DNA of 9,865 bases, taken from the NCBI GenBank assembly GCA_945828175.1, contig CALZQD010000043.1:1-9865 (forward strand). Direction: 5' to 3'. Positions within the stretch are counted from its first letter, which is position 1. Every line of letters begins with the position of its first letter. Position numbers and translations under genes: made by a program. The notes under the pieces are model-generated. The model did not search any database, was not told the origin of the DNA, and saw nothing but the letters and a program-made list of their open reading frames with translations. Shown in pieces: positions 9,494 to 9,865 of this stretch. This DNA is from an uncultured Bacteroidales bacterium (GTDB lineage Bacteria; Bacteroidota; Bacteroidia; Bacteroidales; Muribaculaceae).

Positions 9494-9501
9494 TACCTTT
9501 G
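9494..9501 (+). promoter_or_regulatory. -7 box of the probable DUF1599 gene promoter
   Basis: TACCTTTG matches TAnnTTTG exactly and sits 32 bases before the ATG, one base after the T-run of the preceding terminator. The nearest upstream TTTG (9477-9480) is only 13 bases away, shorter than the usual 19-21, so the -33 element is poor or absent. Confidence 0.55.
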
Positions 9502-9532
9502 CAGAACTATAGCTTATAAAGGAATAAAAGAT

Positions 9533-9819
9533 ATGACAGATACAACTCAGCAGTTTGACGCGGCGCTCGCATTATGCCGCAAAGTATTCACAACCAAGCT
9601 CGCCGACTACGGTCCCTCGTGGCGAATCCTGCGCCCCGCCGCGGTCACCGACCAGATATTCATCAAGGCCAAGCGCATCCGCTCGCTCGAGACCAAGGGC
9701 TGCTCGGCTGTAGGCGAGGGCATTCTCCCCGAATTCATCGCCATAGTCAACTATGGCATCATCGGCCTCATACAGCTCGAGCTCGGGGCCTCAGACACCA
9801 AAGACATCGACGTCGAAAC
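9533..9819 (+). CDS. DUF1599 family protein, truncated by the contig end
   Basis: The reading frame from ATG 9533 gives 95 genuine residues plus part of a codon before the adapter begins. The segments LADYGPSWRILRP (23-35), VTDQIFIKAKRIRSLETKG (38-56) and PEFIAIVNYGIIGLIQLELG (66-85) are the repeat unit of the DUF1599 family, also called nucleotide modification associated domain 1. In Bacteroidota these proteins are about 180 residues with two copies of this unit, so roughly the second half is missing. Conserved D/E and N residues in the helices hint at a small-molecule-binding helical fold, but no reaction is established. A purine-rich GGA (9521-9523) lies 9 bases before the ATG. From memory, other Bacteroidales have DoxX-family and tpiA genes downstream. 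The open frame continues to 9865 only through adapter, so those last residues are not real. Confidence 0.87.
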
Positions 9820-9865
9820 CTGTCTCTTATACACATCTCCGAGCCCACGAGACGTAGAGGAATCT
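9820..9865. other. Illumina Nextera adapter, i7 index and P7 start (sequencing artefact)
   Basis: Bases 9820-9838 are the reverse complement of the 19-base Tn5 mosaic end used in Nextera kits. Bases 9839-9853 (CCGAGCCCACGAGAC) complete the read-2 transposase adapter. GTAGAGGA (9854-9861) matches the Nextera index N712, and ATCT (9862-9865) is the beginning of the P7 flow-cell sequence. Its translation in the upstream frame gives CLLYTSPSPRD, a well-known contaminant tail in protein databases. This is untrimmed adapter at a contig end and not biology. The first base (9820) could also be genomic, since a C is shared. Confidence 0.98.

Overview
The window is a chromosomal core-gene segment of a Bacteroidales bacterium. 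Signs of this are the TAnnTTTG-type promoter boxes, the near absence of Shine-Dalgarno sequences, a DUF4492 gene leading a cytochrome bd operon, and GyrA, CydB and DUF1599 proteins of the Bacteroidota type. Strong use of C- and G-ending codons and the protein style suggest Muribaculaceae or a close relative. That family assignment is an inference I could not test by search.

Layout: the left half reads leftward and the right half reads rightward. From position 1 to about 2641 lies a minus-strand operon of a DUF4492 membrane protein, cydA and cydB (cydB runs off the left edge). It encodes cytochrome bd quinol oxidase, the high-affinity oxygen-consuming enzyme of these microaerotolerant anaerobes. 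A 146-bp gap (2642-2787) holds the clpC terminator and the likely cyd promoter. Then comes clpC (minus, 2788-5340), a two-ATPase-domain Hsp100 unfoldase. A 257-bp divergent intergenic region separates clpC from gyrA (plus, 5598-8171), the DNA gyrase A subunit. gyrA is followed after 40 bp by an exported TPR-repeat protein (8212-9432), probably co-transcribed. A strong intrinsic terminator ends that unit. A new promoter then starts a DUF1599-family gene at 9533, which is cut off at 9819.

The last 46 bases (9820-9865) are not genomic. They are an Illumina Nextera transposase adapter, an eight-base i7 index and the first bases of the P7 sequence left on the contig end. Any protein predicted across this junction carries an artefactual tail.

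I found no undescribed multi-gene system; all genes are housekeeping. The most unusual DNA is the clpC-gyrA intergenic region. It holds a near-perfect 39-bp palindrome whose two arms are identical outward-facing TATCTTTG promoter boxes, a second operator-like inverted repeat beside it, and a long stem-loop filling the gyrA leader. No stretch over 300 bases lacks a gene.
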